From: an uncultured Verrucomicrobiota bacterium
Lineage (GTDB): Bacteria; Verrucomicrobiota; Verrucomicrobiae; Opitutales; Opitutaceae
DNA length: 15,136 nucleotides
Assembly (NCBI GenBank): GCA_946481225.1
Contig: CAMLNJ010000014.1
Span: 1-15,136, forward strand
Direction: 5' to 3'
Each line of letters starts with the position of its first letter. The first letter of the stretch is position 1. Under the pieces are notes generated by a model. The model did no database searches. It was not told where the DNA came from and saw nothing but the letters and a program-made list of their open reading frames with translations. The position numbers were made by a program, and so were the translations under genes. This document shows positions 7,299-14,617 of this stretch, in pieces.

Positions 7299-7788
7299 CC
7301 TTCCCGTCCTCCGCTACCTCCTCGCCCTCTGCGCCACCGCCCTCCTCGCCTCCGCCGGGGTGAAGGTCGGCGAACCCTTTCCCTCGCTCGCCGACCAAGG
7401 CCTCGAAGGCGCGCCGCCCGCGCTCGCCGGACGCGTCGCCCTGATCGACTTCTGGGCCACCTGGTGCGCCCCCTGCAAAGTCTCCTTCCCGCACTACGAC
7501 GCCCTGCAGACCGAGCTCGGACCGCGCGGCTTCACCGTCGTGGCCGTCAGCGTCGACAAGACCCCCAAGGCCTACGCCGACTTCGTGAAACGCCACGCCC
7601 CGGGCTTCGTCACCCTGCGCGACGCCGGCCAGAAGCTCGTCGCCGCCGTCGCCCCGCCCGCCATGCCCACCTGCTACCTACTCGACCGCAAAGGGGTGCT
7701 GCGCTTCGTCCACGCGGGCTTCCACGGCGAGGACGACGTGAAACAACTCCGCGCCGAGATCGCCCGACTTCTGGAGGAAAAACCGTGA
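7285..7788 (+). CDS. TlpA-like secreted thioredoxin-fold protein
   Basis: A 167-residue protein. It has an N-terminal signal or anchor (about 8-24, RYLLALCATALLASAG), then a TlpA/ResA/AhpC-TSA type domain. The redox motif WATWCAPCK puts the active cysteines at C61 and C64, and the cis-proline is P128 in AMPTC (126-130). VAVSVDKTPKAYADF (87-101) has the usual peroxiredoxin-like spacing. Such proteins work in the periplasm or at the membrane as thiol reductants for specific clients, and are usually kept reduced by CcdA or DsbD proteins; a complete DsbD homologue lies 3 kb downstream. ATG 7285 overlaps the end of apbE by 14 bp, which suggests translational coupling, and it opens directly onto the signal peptide. 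The likely client is within this operon, perhaps the cysteine-ending DUF4266 lipoprotein; that is an inference. Confidence 0.87.
   Translation: MSFPSLPVLRYLLALCATALLASAGVKVGEPFPSLADQGLEGAPPALAGRVALIDFWATWCAPCKVSFPHYDALQTELGPRGFTVVAVSVDKTPKAYADFVKRHAPGFVTLRDAGQKLVAAVAPPAMPTCYLLDRKGVLRFVHAGFHGEDDVKQLRAEIARLLEEKP
7773..7780 (+). promoter_or_regulatory. Strong Shine-Dalgarno for the DUF4266 gene
   Basis: GGAGG at 7773-7777 followed by AAA lies 7 nt before GTG 7785, inside the last codons of the thioredoxin gene. It fixes the GTG start of the DUF4266 gene. It stands out because most other genes here have no Shine-Dalgarno sequence. Confidence 0.75.
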
Positions 7789-8036
7789 ACCCGTCCCGCC
7801 CCGCTTCGTCGCGCCTCGCCGCCCTTTCCCTGCTCGCGCTCGTCGCCCTCGGCGCCGGCTGCTCGTCCGGCAAGCTCGCCCGCGTCCAACCGTGGCAACG
7901 CGAGACGCTCGCCGGCCCCACCATGAACCCCGACCGCGACCCGCTCCGCTCCGCCATGAGCGAGCACATCTACTTCTCCCGGGAAGCCGCCTCCGGCGGC
8001 CGTGGCGTCGGCGGCAGCGGCTGCGGCTGCAACTAG
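7785..8036 (+). CDS. DUF4266 small lipoprotein ending in CGCN
   Basis: An 83-residue protein. It has a clear lipoprotein signal peptide: RLAALSLLALVALGAGC (10-26), with lipid cysteine C26. The mature part contains VQPWQRETLAGPTMNPDRDP (34-53), matching the DUF4266 pattern of a [WY]-x-R-E-x-LA-x-P-x-M segment. The C-terminus is Gly-rich and ends GGSGCGCN, leaving C80 and C82 as a CxC pair. GTG 7785 overlaps the thioredoxin stop codon (GTGA) and is preceded by a strong GGAGG. DUF4266 proteins have no function I can name. Being membrane-anchored, tiny and cysteine-ended next to a TlpA-like thioredoxin suggests a redox or metal-binding role that depends on reduced thiols. The length is normal and the gene appears intact. 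It is the last gene of the operon. Confidence 0.85.
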   Translation: MNPSRPASSRLAALSLLALVALGAGCSSGKLARVQPWQRETLAGPTMNPDRDPLRSAMSEHIYFSREAASGGRGVGGSGCGCN

Positions 8037-8040
8037 TGTA

Positions 8041-8100
8041 GTTAAAAAATAACGACATCTTCCCCTGCCGTGCCACGTGGCACGGGCGTCCCGTCCGTGC
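8041..8100. repeat. Compound hairpin repeat with two overlapping stems
   Basis: It begins with an A-rich GTTA...TAAC (8041-8053) just past the DUF4266 stop codon. At 8068-8085 is a perfect 18-bp palindrome, CCGTGCCACGTGGCACGG. Its right arm GCACGG (8080-8085) also starts a second hairpin, 8080-8100, with nine pairs (one G:U) and a 3-nt loop. The two stems cannot form together. Read on the minus strand, the element encodes HGRDARATWHG, a string I recall as a common translated repeat in Verrucomicrobia. It may act as the 3' end of the operon transcript, though a U tract is missing on the plus strand. Confidence 0.75.
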
Positions 8101-8192
8101 GCCTTGTAAACGTCGCGCCGGTTCTCGCGCGCCACACCAGCCCCGGCCCGCCCTTCCAAACACCCGTCCGATCCTCCCCTCCCCCGCCTCCC

Positions 8193-10715
8193 ATGCCCGT
8201 CTTCGCCCTCTTCCACCGCCTCCACTGGTTGCACCTGCCGGCCACCTTCCTCGTCCTCCTCCTGCAACGCACCCCCGTGCTGCGTCTCCTCGCCGCCGAC
8301 GGCCCCGGCTTCGCGCTCCGCTCCGCCGACCTCCTCAAGTCCGCCTTCGCCCTCGCCGCCCTCGGCGCCTACAATTCGGTCACCGGCGCGACGACCTTCA
8401 ACTCGAGCGCCGTCGCCCCCGCGACCGCCAGCCCCGCCTCCGCGCCCGCGCGCTCCACCGTCAAACTCGGCGCCGTCGCCGGATCCCCGTTCCAAGTCTC
8501 CTTCACCGTCAGCGGCGCCCCCGGTTTCGTCCAATCCTGGAAAGTCACCGGCCCCCTGCCCGCCGGCCTCGCCGTCTCCAGCAACGCGGGCGCCGCCACC
8601 CTGAACGGCGCAAGCTACGTGGTGAACGGCAACAAGCTCTTCCTGGCCGGCACCCCCTCCTCCGCCACCACCGCCAACCTCGTCGTCGCCGCCTATTCCA
8701 GCACCGGCGCGAAAGGCGACAACGCCTCCGTCACCTGCGCCCTCGCCATCTCCGGCCCCGCCGTGGACGCCGCCCCCGTTTTCACCTTGCAACCCCTCTC
8801 CCAAAGCGTCGTCGCCGGCGGCGGCGCGACCTTCACCGCCACCGTCGCCGGCAGCCCCGCCCCCGCCCTCCAATGGTATAAGGACGGCGACGCGCTCCCC
8901 GGAAAAACCGCCGCCACGCTCTCGTTGACCGGCGTCCAGCCCGCCGACGCCGGCGACTACGTCCTCGTCGCCACCAACTCCTCCGCGCCCGCCGGAGTCC
9001 CCTCCTCCACCGCCACGCTCACCGTCAACCACGCCCCCGCGTTCTCCGCCACCCCGACGTCTCGGACCGTCGCCCTCGGATCCTCCGTCACCTTCTCGGC
9101 CGCGGCCTCCGGCCACCCCGCGCCGACCTATGTCTGGAAAAAAGACGGCGTCCTCCTCGCCGGTCAAAACGGCCCCACGCTCACCCTCGACCCCGTCACC
9201 TTCGCCGCCGCCGGCCGCTACGTCGTCACCGCGATCAACTCCGTCTCCCCCGCCGGCGTCCCCGCGCCCGCCGCCACGCTCACGGTGCTCGTCCCCGCGC
9301 CCGCCGCCATCGTCGATCCCGGCACCCTCCGCACCGGGAGCCAGGTCGCGTGGGACCTCGCAGGCGGCGCCCCCGTCCCCGCCGGCCTCGTCTACAAAGC
9401 CGCCGGCCTGCCCGCCGGGCTCAAGCTCGACCCCGCCACCGGCTGCATCACCGGCGTCGTCACCGCCGCTCCCAAGACCTTCACCGTCACCACCTGGGCC
9501 CAGGCCGGAGCCATCAAGAGCGCCGTCAACACCGCCACGCTCGTGATCGGCGCCTTCCCCGCCGCGCTCGTCGGCTCCTACGAGGCTCTCCTCCACGCCG
9601 ACGACGAAGCCGCCTTCCCCGCCGGCAAGGTCTCGCTCAAGGTCGCCGCCAACGGCGCCTTCTCCGGCACGCTCCTCGCCGACGAGCGCGCCGCCTTCAC
9701 GCTCAAGGGCAGCCTCGCCCTCGCCGCCGACAACGCCTCCGGCTCCGCTTCGCTCACCCTCTCGCGCGGCAAGACGCTCCCCGCCTACCTCCTCGAGGTC
9801 TCCGCCTCGACCGCGGCGCCCGCCCTCTCCGCGACTCTCTCCCTCGGCGCCGCCCGCGTCGGTGTCTCCACCGACGGCGCCCGCATCCTCGCCGCCGCGC
9901 CCGTCGGGGCCGCCGGCCCCTACACCGTGCTCCTCGCCGCGCCGACCAACCTCGGCGCCGTGGCCGGCCACCCGCTCGGCGACGGCCACGCCACCGCCAC
10001 CATCTCCGCCAAGGGCATCCTCGCGCTCTCCGGTAAAAACGCCGACGGCACCAAACTCGCCGGCAGCTTCCCCCTCGGCGCCGATCACGCCTACCGAGTC
10101 TACGCCAAGCCCTACGCGCTCGTCGGCGGCTACCTCGCCGGCACGCTCCCGCTCTCGCCCCGCGCCGACGCCGCCACCCGCTGGCACGTCGCCCCCGCCG
10201 CCGGCTCGGACGTCTACTGGCGCAAACCCGACCCCGTCGCCGCGACCACCAACTACGCCGATGGCTTCGGCCCCCTCGCCCTCACCGTCCGCCTCGAACC
10301 CTGGACCAAGCTTTCCAAAACCACCACGCTCGCGCCGCTCCTCGGTCTCGCCGGCGCCTCCGGCGACCTCACCCTCGCCCTCGCCGCCACCGGCCTGGCC
10401 AACGACGACACCGATCTCTACGGCCTGCCGAAACAGCTCGCCCTCTCCGCCGCCAACACCTTCGCCGTCGTCGGCGACAACACCTCCGCCCGCTTCACCG
10501 CCAAAGTGAACCCCGCCACCGGCGCGCTCAGCGGCGGCTTCATGCTCAAGGCCATCCCGCCCGTCGCCAAACGCACCGTCGTCTGCTCGGGCGTCCTGCT
10601 CCAAGCCGCGCCCGCCGACCTCCCCGGCCTCGTCGGCGGCGGATTTTTCCTCCTTCCCGCCACCACCCCCGGCGGCCCCGTCCTCTCCGGAAAAGTCGAA
10701 CTCGCCACGCCCTGA
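8193..10715 (+). CDS. Large exported Ig-like repeat protein of an Opitutaceae type
   Basis: An 840-residue protein rich in Ala, Thr, Ser, Pro and Gly. The N-terminus (FHRLHWLHLPATFLVLLL, about 7-24, then QRTPVLRLLAA) and GAYNSVTGATTF (58-69) are, as I recall, shared by a large exported family in Opitutaceae. Next come a putative Ig-like segment (about 95-187), two cysteine-free I-set-like Ig domains (about 195-278 and 281-366, each with W-Y/K-K-D-G and the AG-x-Y strand) and a PAGL-x-LDP-TG-x-ITG segment (about 380-452) typical of He_PIG domains. The rest (about 457-840) holds two or three diverged copies of a beta-rich unit with G-x-F-SG-x-L. It probably acts at the cell surface or outside the cell in binding; no catalytic site is seen. 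ATG 8193 begins the conserved N-terminus; the frame upstream is repeat DNA. The same-direction operon ends 156 bp upstream, so it is probably transcribed separately. Confidence 0.8.
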   Translation: MPVFALFHRLHWLHLPATFLVLLLQRTPVLRLLAADGPGFALRSADLLKSAFALAALGAYNSVTGATTFNSSAVAPATASPASAPARSTVKLGAVAGSPFQVSFTVSGAPGFVQSWKVTGPLPAGLAVSSNAGAATLNGASYVVNGNKLFLAGTPSSATTANLVVAAYSSTGAKGDNASVTCALAISGPAVDAAPVFTLQPLSQSVVAGGGATFTATVAGSPAPALQWYKDGDALPGKTAATLSLTGVQPADAGDYVLVATNSSAPAGVPSSTATLTVNHAPAFSATPTSRTVALGSSVTFSAAASGHPAPTYVWKKDGVLLAGQNGPTLTLDPVTFAAAGRYVVTAINSVSPAGVPAPAATLTVLVPAPAAIVDPGTLRTGSQVAWDLAGGAPVPAGLVYKAAGLPAGLKLDPATGCITGVVTAAPKTFTVTTWAQAGAIKSAVNTATLVIGAFPAALVGSYEALLHADDEAAFPAGKVSLKVAANGAFSGTLLADERAAFTLKGSLALAADNASGSASLTLSRGKTLPAYLLEVSASTAAPALSATLSLGAARVGVSTDGARILAAAPVGAAGPYTVLLAAPTNLGAVAGHPLGDGHATATISAKGILALSGKNADGTKLAGSFPLGADHAYRVYAKPYALVGGYLAGTLPLSPRADAATRWHVAPAAGSDVYWRKPDPVAATTNYADGFGPLALTVRLEPWTKLSKTTTLAPLLGLAGASGDLTLALAATGLANDDTDLYGLPKQLALSAANTFAVVGDNTSARFTAKVNPATGALSGGFMLKAIPPVAKRTVVCSGVLLQAAPADLPGLVGGGFFLLPATTPGGPVLSGKVELATP

Positions 10716-10767
10716 TCCCCGAAGAGGCGACGCAGGCTTTCAACCTCCGGCCAAACGTCCATCCACC

Positions 10768-10800
10768 GCGCCGCGCGCTCCCCGCGCGGCGCTTCTTGTC
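10768..10800 (+). terminator. Intrinsic terminator after the Ig-like gene
   Basis: A 10-bp perfect GC stem (10768-10777 with 10783-10792) and a CTCCC loop are followed by a T-rich tail (TTCTTGTC). It lies 52 bp past the stop codon and separates the Ig-like gene from the DsbD gene. Confidence 0.7.
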
Positions 10801-10878
10801 TCCACACGCCGCTCGCGAAAATCCAACAAACCACCGCGAACTTTTGCCCCCGCCGCGTATCTCCCTACATCTCCCGCC

Positions 10879-12990
10879 ATGCTTGTCCGCGCCCTCCGCC
10901 TGCTCCTGCTCGTCGCCCTCGCCGCGCTTCCGCCCGCCCTGCACGCGCAGGTCAAAGCCTCGCTCCACGCGCTCAAATCGACCTTCCCCGCCGACTCGAC
11001 CGAAGTCGTCGTCGGCCTCCGCCTCCAGCACGAGCCCCACTGGCACACCTATTGGCTTCAGCCCGGCACCGGCCTGCCCACCAGCCTCGCCTGGCAACTC
11101 CCCCCCGGCTGGAACGCCGGCCCCATCCGCTGGCCCGCGCCGCATCGCGTCTACGACACCGCCAAGAACCTCGCCGGCAACGGCTACGAAGGCGTCGTGT
11201 TTCTTCCCGTCACGCTCACCCCGCCGCGCGACCTCGCGGCGGACAAGCCCGTGACCCTCCGCGCCAAGGCCGAGTGGCTCATGTGCAAGGACGTCTGCAT
11301 CCCCGGTTCCGCCGAAGTCAGCCTCACCCTCACGCCCACCGCCCCCGGCGCGATAACCACCGCCAACGTCACCGACTCGCCCGAGGGCGAGGCGCTCCTC
11401 GCCACGCTAGAGGCCCTGCCGAAGCCGCTCCCCGCAAGCTCGACCGCACGCGTCACCCGGCCCGACCCCGCCGCGAAGCGCCTTCAACTTCAGGTCTCAG
11501 GTCTCATCCCGCCGCCTTCCGGCGAACCATGGTATTTCGACGCCGACGCCGTCATCGCCTACGACAAGCCCCAGCCTCGCGCCGCCGACGCGCCCGCCGA
11601 CCGGATCGCGCTCGAACTCGCCGTCTCCGACTACGCCGAGCCCTTCCCCGCCCGCCTGCGCGGTTTGCTTACCTTTGCCGGCGGACCGGCCTACGAGCTC
11701 GATCTTCCCGTCGAAGCCGCCCCCGCCCGCGCCGCCGCTCCCTCGACCGGTAACGCCAAGGCCGCCGATGGAGCCTCCGCCGCCTCCCTCGCTGGCATCC
11801 TCGCCCTCGCCTTCGTCGGCGGCCTCATCCTCAACCTCATGCCCTGCGTCTTCCCCGTGCTCGGCCTGAAGGTCATGGGCTTCGTGCAACAGTCCGGACA
11901 CGACCGCAAAAAAATCACCGCGCACGGCTTGGTGTTCACCAGCGGCGTGCTCCTTTCCTTCTGGCTGCTCGCCGGCGTGCTCGCCGTCCTTCGCGCCGGC
12001 GGCTCCGAGCTGGGCTGGGGATTCCAGCTCCAGGAGCCCGGTTTCGTCTTCGCGATGGCGGTCGTGCTCCTCGCCTTCGCGCTCAACATGTCCGGCGCCT
12101 TCGAGTTCGGGCTCGGCGCCACCGCCGTCGGCGGCTCGCTCCAGCAAAAGCAGGGCTACGCCGGCTCCTTCTTCACCGGCGTGCTCGCCACCGTGGTCGC
12201 CACCCCTTGCAGCGCGCCCTTCCTCGCCCCCGCCCTCGGCGCCGCCCTCGCCCTGCCCACCGCCGCGAGCTTCGCCGTCTTCACCGCCGTCGCGCTCGGC
12301 CTCTCCACGCCCTACCTCGTGCTCGCCGCCTTCCCCGCCGCGATCCGCGTCCTGCCGCGCCCCGGCGCCTGGATGGAGACCTTCAAGCAAGGCATGGCCT
12401 TCCTCCTTTACGCCACGGTCGTCCTCCTCGTCTGGATTCTCGCCGGGCAACTCGGCGCCGACGCCCTGCTCTCCGCCCTCCTCGCCCTCGCCCTTCTCGC
12501 CTTCGCGCTCTGGCTCTACGGCCGCGCCACCGCGCCCGAGGCGCGCAAACCCCGTCGCAAAACCCTCGCCCTTTCGCTCCTCCTCGCCGCCGGCGCCCTC
12601 GTCTACGGTTGGCCCCGCGCGGCCGCGCCCGACGAGATCGTTTGGGAGCCTTGGAGCGCCGAGCGCGTCGCCGAGCTGCAAAAAGAAGGCCGCCCGATCT
12701 ACGTCGATTTCACCGCCCGCTGGTGCTTCACCTGCCAGACCAACAAAAAAGCCGTCTTCCACGGGCCGGGCTCAGGCGAGGTTCTAAAAACTTTCCGCGA
12801 CAAAAAAGTCGCCACTCTCCGCGGTGACTGGACCAACCGCGACCCGAAGATCACCGCCGAGCTCACGCGCTGGAAACGCGCCGCCGTGCCCTTCAACCTC
12901 GTCTACCTGCCCGGCCGCGCCGAACCGCAGGTGTTACCCGAACTTCTGACGCCGGGCACGGTTCTCGAGGCTCTTCGAGCCTCGCCTTGA
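10879..12990 (+). CDS. dsbD: DsbD family thiol:disulfide interchange protein
   Basis: A 703-residue protein that moves electrons from cytoplasmic thioredoxin across the inner membrane to periplasmic thiol proteins. All three modules are present. After a signal peptide (1-23), an N-terminal DsbD-alpha domain has cysteines C136 and C140 (MCKDVC). The membrane domain (about 303-580, roughly eight segments) has the paired cysteines C323 (NLMPCVFPVLG) and C444 (VATPCSAPF). A C-terminal thioredoxin domain has WCFTC (C616, C619) and its cis-proline near P671. The N-terminal domain and length resemble the larger ScsB-like members. ATG 10879 opens the signal peptide. It is the only complete candidate here to reduce the TlpA-like protein of the upstream operon. 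A stem CGAGGCT/AGCCTCG (12966-12984) sits at the end of the gene but lacks a T tract. All key cysteines are intact. Confidence 0.93.
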   Translation: MLVRALRLLLLVALAALPPALHAQVKASLHALKSTFPADSTEVVVGLRLQHEPHWHTYWLQPGTGLPTSLAWQLPPGWNAGPIRWPAPHRVYDTAKNLAGNGYEGVVFLPVTLTPPRDLAADKPVTLRAKAEWLMCKDVCIPGSAEVSLTLTPTAPGAITTANVTDSPEGEALLATLEALPKPLPASSTARVTRPDPAAKRLQLQVSGLIPPPSGEPWYFDADAVIAYDKPQPRAADAPADRIALELAVSDYAEPFPARLRGLLTFAGGPAYELDLPVEAAPARAAAPSTGNAKAADGASAASLAGILALAFVGGLILNLMPCVFPVLGLKVMGFVQQSGHDRKKITAHGLVFTSGVLLSFWLLAGVLAVLRAGGSELGWGFQLQEPGFVFAMAVVLLAFALNMSGAFEFGLGATAVGGSLQQKQGYAGSFFTGVLATVVATPCSAPFLAPALGAALALPTAASFAVFTAVALGLSTPYLVLAAFPAAIRVLPRPGAWMETFKQGMAFLLYATVVLLVWILAGQLGADALLSALLALALLAFALWLYGRATAPEARKPRRKTLALSLLLAAGALVYGWPRAAAPDEIVWEPWSAERVAELQKEGRPIYVDFTARWCFTCQTNKKAVFHGPGSGEVLKTFRDKKVATLRGDWTNRDPKITAELTRWKRAAVPFNLVYLPGRAEPQVLPELLTPGTVLEALRASP

Positions 12991-13521
12991 ACCCGCCCAC
13001 GCCGCCGACGCGATCGGCAGATGCTCAGCAGGTTGCACGAGATGAGTCGCGGCTATCGCCGCCCCGTAAAGCACGGCACGGACGACGGGCCGACTTATTT
13101 GCAAGACACGGCCCAGGCCCAGGGTTAGCGGGGTTTGGCGGATCAGGAGACGGGCCAGAAAACCCGCCCCGTTCCCGGGACCGGATTCCGCGGCACGCTG
13201 TCCAACAATCACCTATCGAAGCCCTGCTCGGTCGAGGCCAAGCTGAAACCCTTCGACCTCGGGTGCCCATCCAGCCGTCGTTCGGAATCGAATCCCGGCG
13301 AGAGCGGGGAAAACGCGTGGACCTGTCCGCACGAAGCGCGTCCCCCGGAGGCGCGGATCGGGTCGCCGCGTTCGGCGTGGTTCATAACGCCGTCCGTCCG
13401 CGCGTCTGGTGTATTGACGGCCCCATGACACCCCGCACTGTGCTCGGGAAGCCCTTCGCCATTCCCCGCGAAGCCGCCGCCGTCGCCCCCTCACCCCGCC
13501 CCAAGGGTTTTTCACGCCTCC
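12991..13521. other. Intergenic stretch without a convincing gene
   Basis: These 531 bp between dsbD and the LacI gene contain short open frames in several phases. A minus-strand frame (13212-12934) includes a hydrophobic patch (PVVRAVLYGAAIAATHLV), and a 35-codon plus-strand frame starts at 13021 (MLSRLHEMSRGYRRP). Neither has a recognisable domain or a ribosome binding site. No tRNA or known riboswitch was recognised. TTGACG at 13414-13419 is a possible -35, but no good -10 follows 17 bp later. The stretch may hold the lacI promoter and decayed sequence. Confidence 0.5.
13373..13392. promoter_or_regulatory. Inverted repeat, possible operator upstream of the LacI gene
   Basis: CGGCGT (13373-13378) and ACGCCG (13387-13392) form a 6-bp inverted repeat with an 8-bp spacer (GGTTCATA), 20 bp in all. 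It lies about 130 bp before the lacI start and 22 bp before a TTGACG. It lacks the central CG typical of LacI operators. It is offered only as a candidate regulator site. Confidence 0.25.
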
Positions 13522-14568
13522 ATGCCAGAGCCGGCATCCCGCCCTCCCACCATGTCCGACATCGCCCGCAAGGTCGGGCTCGGACGCTCGACCGTGTCGA
13601 TGGCGTTGCGCAATCACCCGGAGGTCGCCGCCGCCACCCGGGAGCGCGTGCTTCTGGCCGCGCGCGAGCTCGGCTATCAGCCCAACCCCCTGATCTCGCT
13701 CCTGATGTCGAGATTGCACGAGGAGACGGCCTCGCGCCGCGATACCGTGCTCGCGGTGATCAACGAGCCCGAGGCGCGCTGGAACTGGCGAGATTTCCCG
13801 ATCTTTCGAACGATGTGGTCCGGCATCGAGGAACAGGCCCGCCGACGCGGATACCTGATCGAGGAGTTTAGCACCGGCCCGCGCGGGCTGCCGCCCGCCC
13901 GCCTCCGCCAAATCCTCGCCGCCCGCGGCGTCCCGGGCGTCATCCTCGCCCCCAAGCTCGAGACCGGACCGAGCCGCTTCGCCGGCTGGGAGGATTTCGC
14001 CGCGGTCACCCTGAACTGGTCGATCACCACGCCCGGGCTGTCGCGAGCCTGCGTCGACTGCATCCACAACTTCAACCGCGCCTGGGCCGCGCTGGAAGCC
14101 CGGGGCTACCGCCGCATCGGCTTCTTCAACAACCCCGGCCAGAGCATCCGACTCGCCCACCAATATCTCGCGGCGAATCTGGCGCAGCTCTACTTTCTGC
14201 CCCCGGAGCGCCGCGTAAACCCGCTTTCCCTTCCGCCGGACCAGGTGACGGCGGAGGATGTGCGCGCCTGGCTGCGCCGCGAGCGGCCGGACGCCGTTCT
14301 GCTCTCCGACGCCGGCCACGGGGCGCACCTCGTGCGCCAGGCGGCCTCGGTGCCCGACGAGCTCGGCATGGCGGCGCTCGAACTCGGCAACGCCCCCGCG
14401 GGCATGTCGGGCATCGATGAACGCGTCGGCGCGATCGGCGCCGCCGCCGTCGACCTCCTGATCGGCCGGCTCCAACGCAACGAACGCGGGCCCGTCGAGG
14501 CGCCCCGCCTGCTTCACGTCGCGGGCGCCTGGCGGGACGGCGACAGCACGAGGCCCCTCCAGGCATGA
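13522..14568 (+). CDS. LacI family transcriptional regulator
   Basis: A 348-residue DNA-binding repressor or activator. The N-terminal LacI helix-turn-helix is clear: MSDIARKVGLGRSTVSMALR (11-30), then NHPEVAAATRERVLLAARELGYQPNPL (31-57, abbreviated motif: R-V-x-x-x-A-x-x-L-G-Y-x-P-N), where the hinge helix begins. A periplasmic-binding-protein-like effector domain follows from about residue 75, with typical GYRRIGFF and a final IDERVGAIGAAAVDLLIGRLQ before a short tail. Regulators of this kind usually sense a sugar and control neighbouring glycoside hydrolases. Here the convergent neighbour is a GH12 endoglucanase, so cellulose- or xyloglucan-derived sugars are a reasonable guess. The start at 13522 gives a 10-residue lead-in; ATG 13552, at the start of the domain, is an alternative. 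No Shine-Dalgarno sequence is seen before either. The gene is full length, with its stop codon next to the GH12 terminator. Confidence 0.9.
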   Translation: MPEPASRPPTMSDIARKVGLGRSTVSMALRNHPEVAAATRERVLLAARELGYQPNPLISLLMSRLHEETASRRDTVLAVINEPEARWNWRDFPIFRTMWSGIEEQARRRGYLIEEFSTGPRGLPPARLRQILAARGVPGVILAPKLETGPSRFAGWEDFAAVTLNWSITTPGLSRACVDCIHNFNRAWAALEARGYRRIGFFNNPGQSIRLAHQYLAANLAQLYFLPPERRVNPLSLPPDQVTAEDVRAWLRRERPDAVLLSDAGHGAHLVRQAASVPDELGMAALELGNAPAGMSGIDERVGAIGAAAVDLLIGRLQRNERGPVEAPRLLHVAGAWRDGDSTRPLQA

Positions 14569-14599
14569 AAAAGCGCGGACGCCGCCAGGGCGTCCGCGC
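14568..14599 (-). terminator. Intrinsic terminator of the GH12 gene
   Basis: An 11-bp perfect stem (14599-14589 with 14583-14573) and a 5-nt loop are followed on the minus strand by TTTTT (14572-14568). It serves the minus-strand GH12 gene; the T tract touches the LacI stop codon. It may also slow plus-strand transcription as a hairpin without a T tail. Confidence 0.8.
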
Positions 14600-14617
14600 G
14601 AGGCACGGGTTTGTCGT

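Noticed and set aside
8037..8192. Extension of the Ig-like protein upstream to 8070
   Set aside because: The added residues are translated hairpin-repeat DNA; the conserved N-terminus starts at ATG 8193.
7674..10604. A 976-codon open frame on the minus strand opposite the DUF4266 and Ig-like genes
   Set aside because: Its product is a Gly/Glu/Ala/Val string without any domain, as expected from the complement of GC-rich codons. The plus-strand genes have clear domains and signal peptides.
11497..12762. A 421-codon minus-strand frame opposite dsbD
   Set aside because: Gly/Glu-rich antisense shadow; dsbD has all its conserved cysteines on the other strand.
13280..13300. A TTCGGAATCGAATCCCGG stretch resembling a tRNA T-arm
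   Set aside because: The T-stem closing pairs do not form on either strand, and no acceptor, D-arm or anticodon arm can be placed around it.
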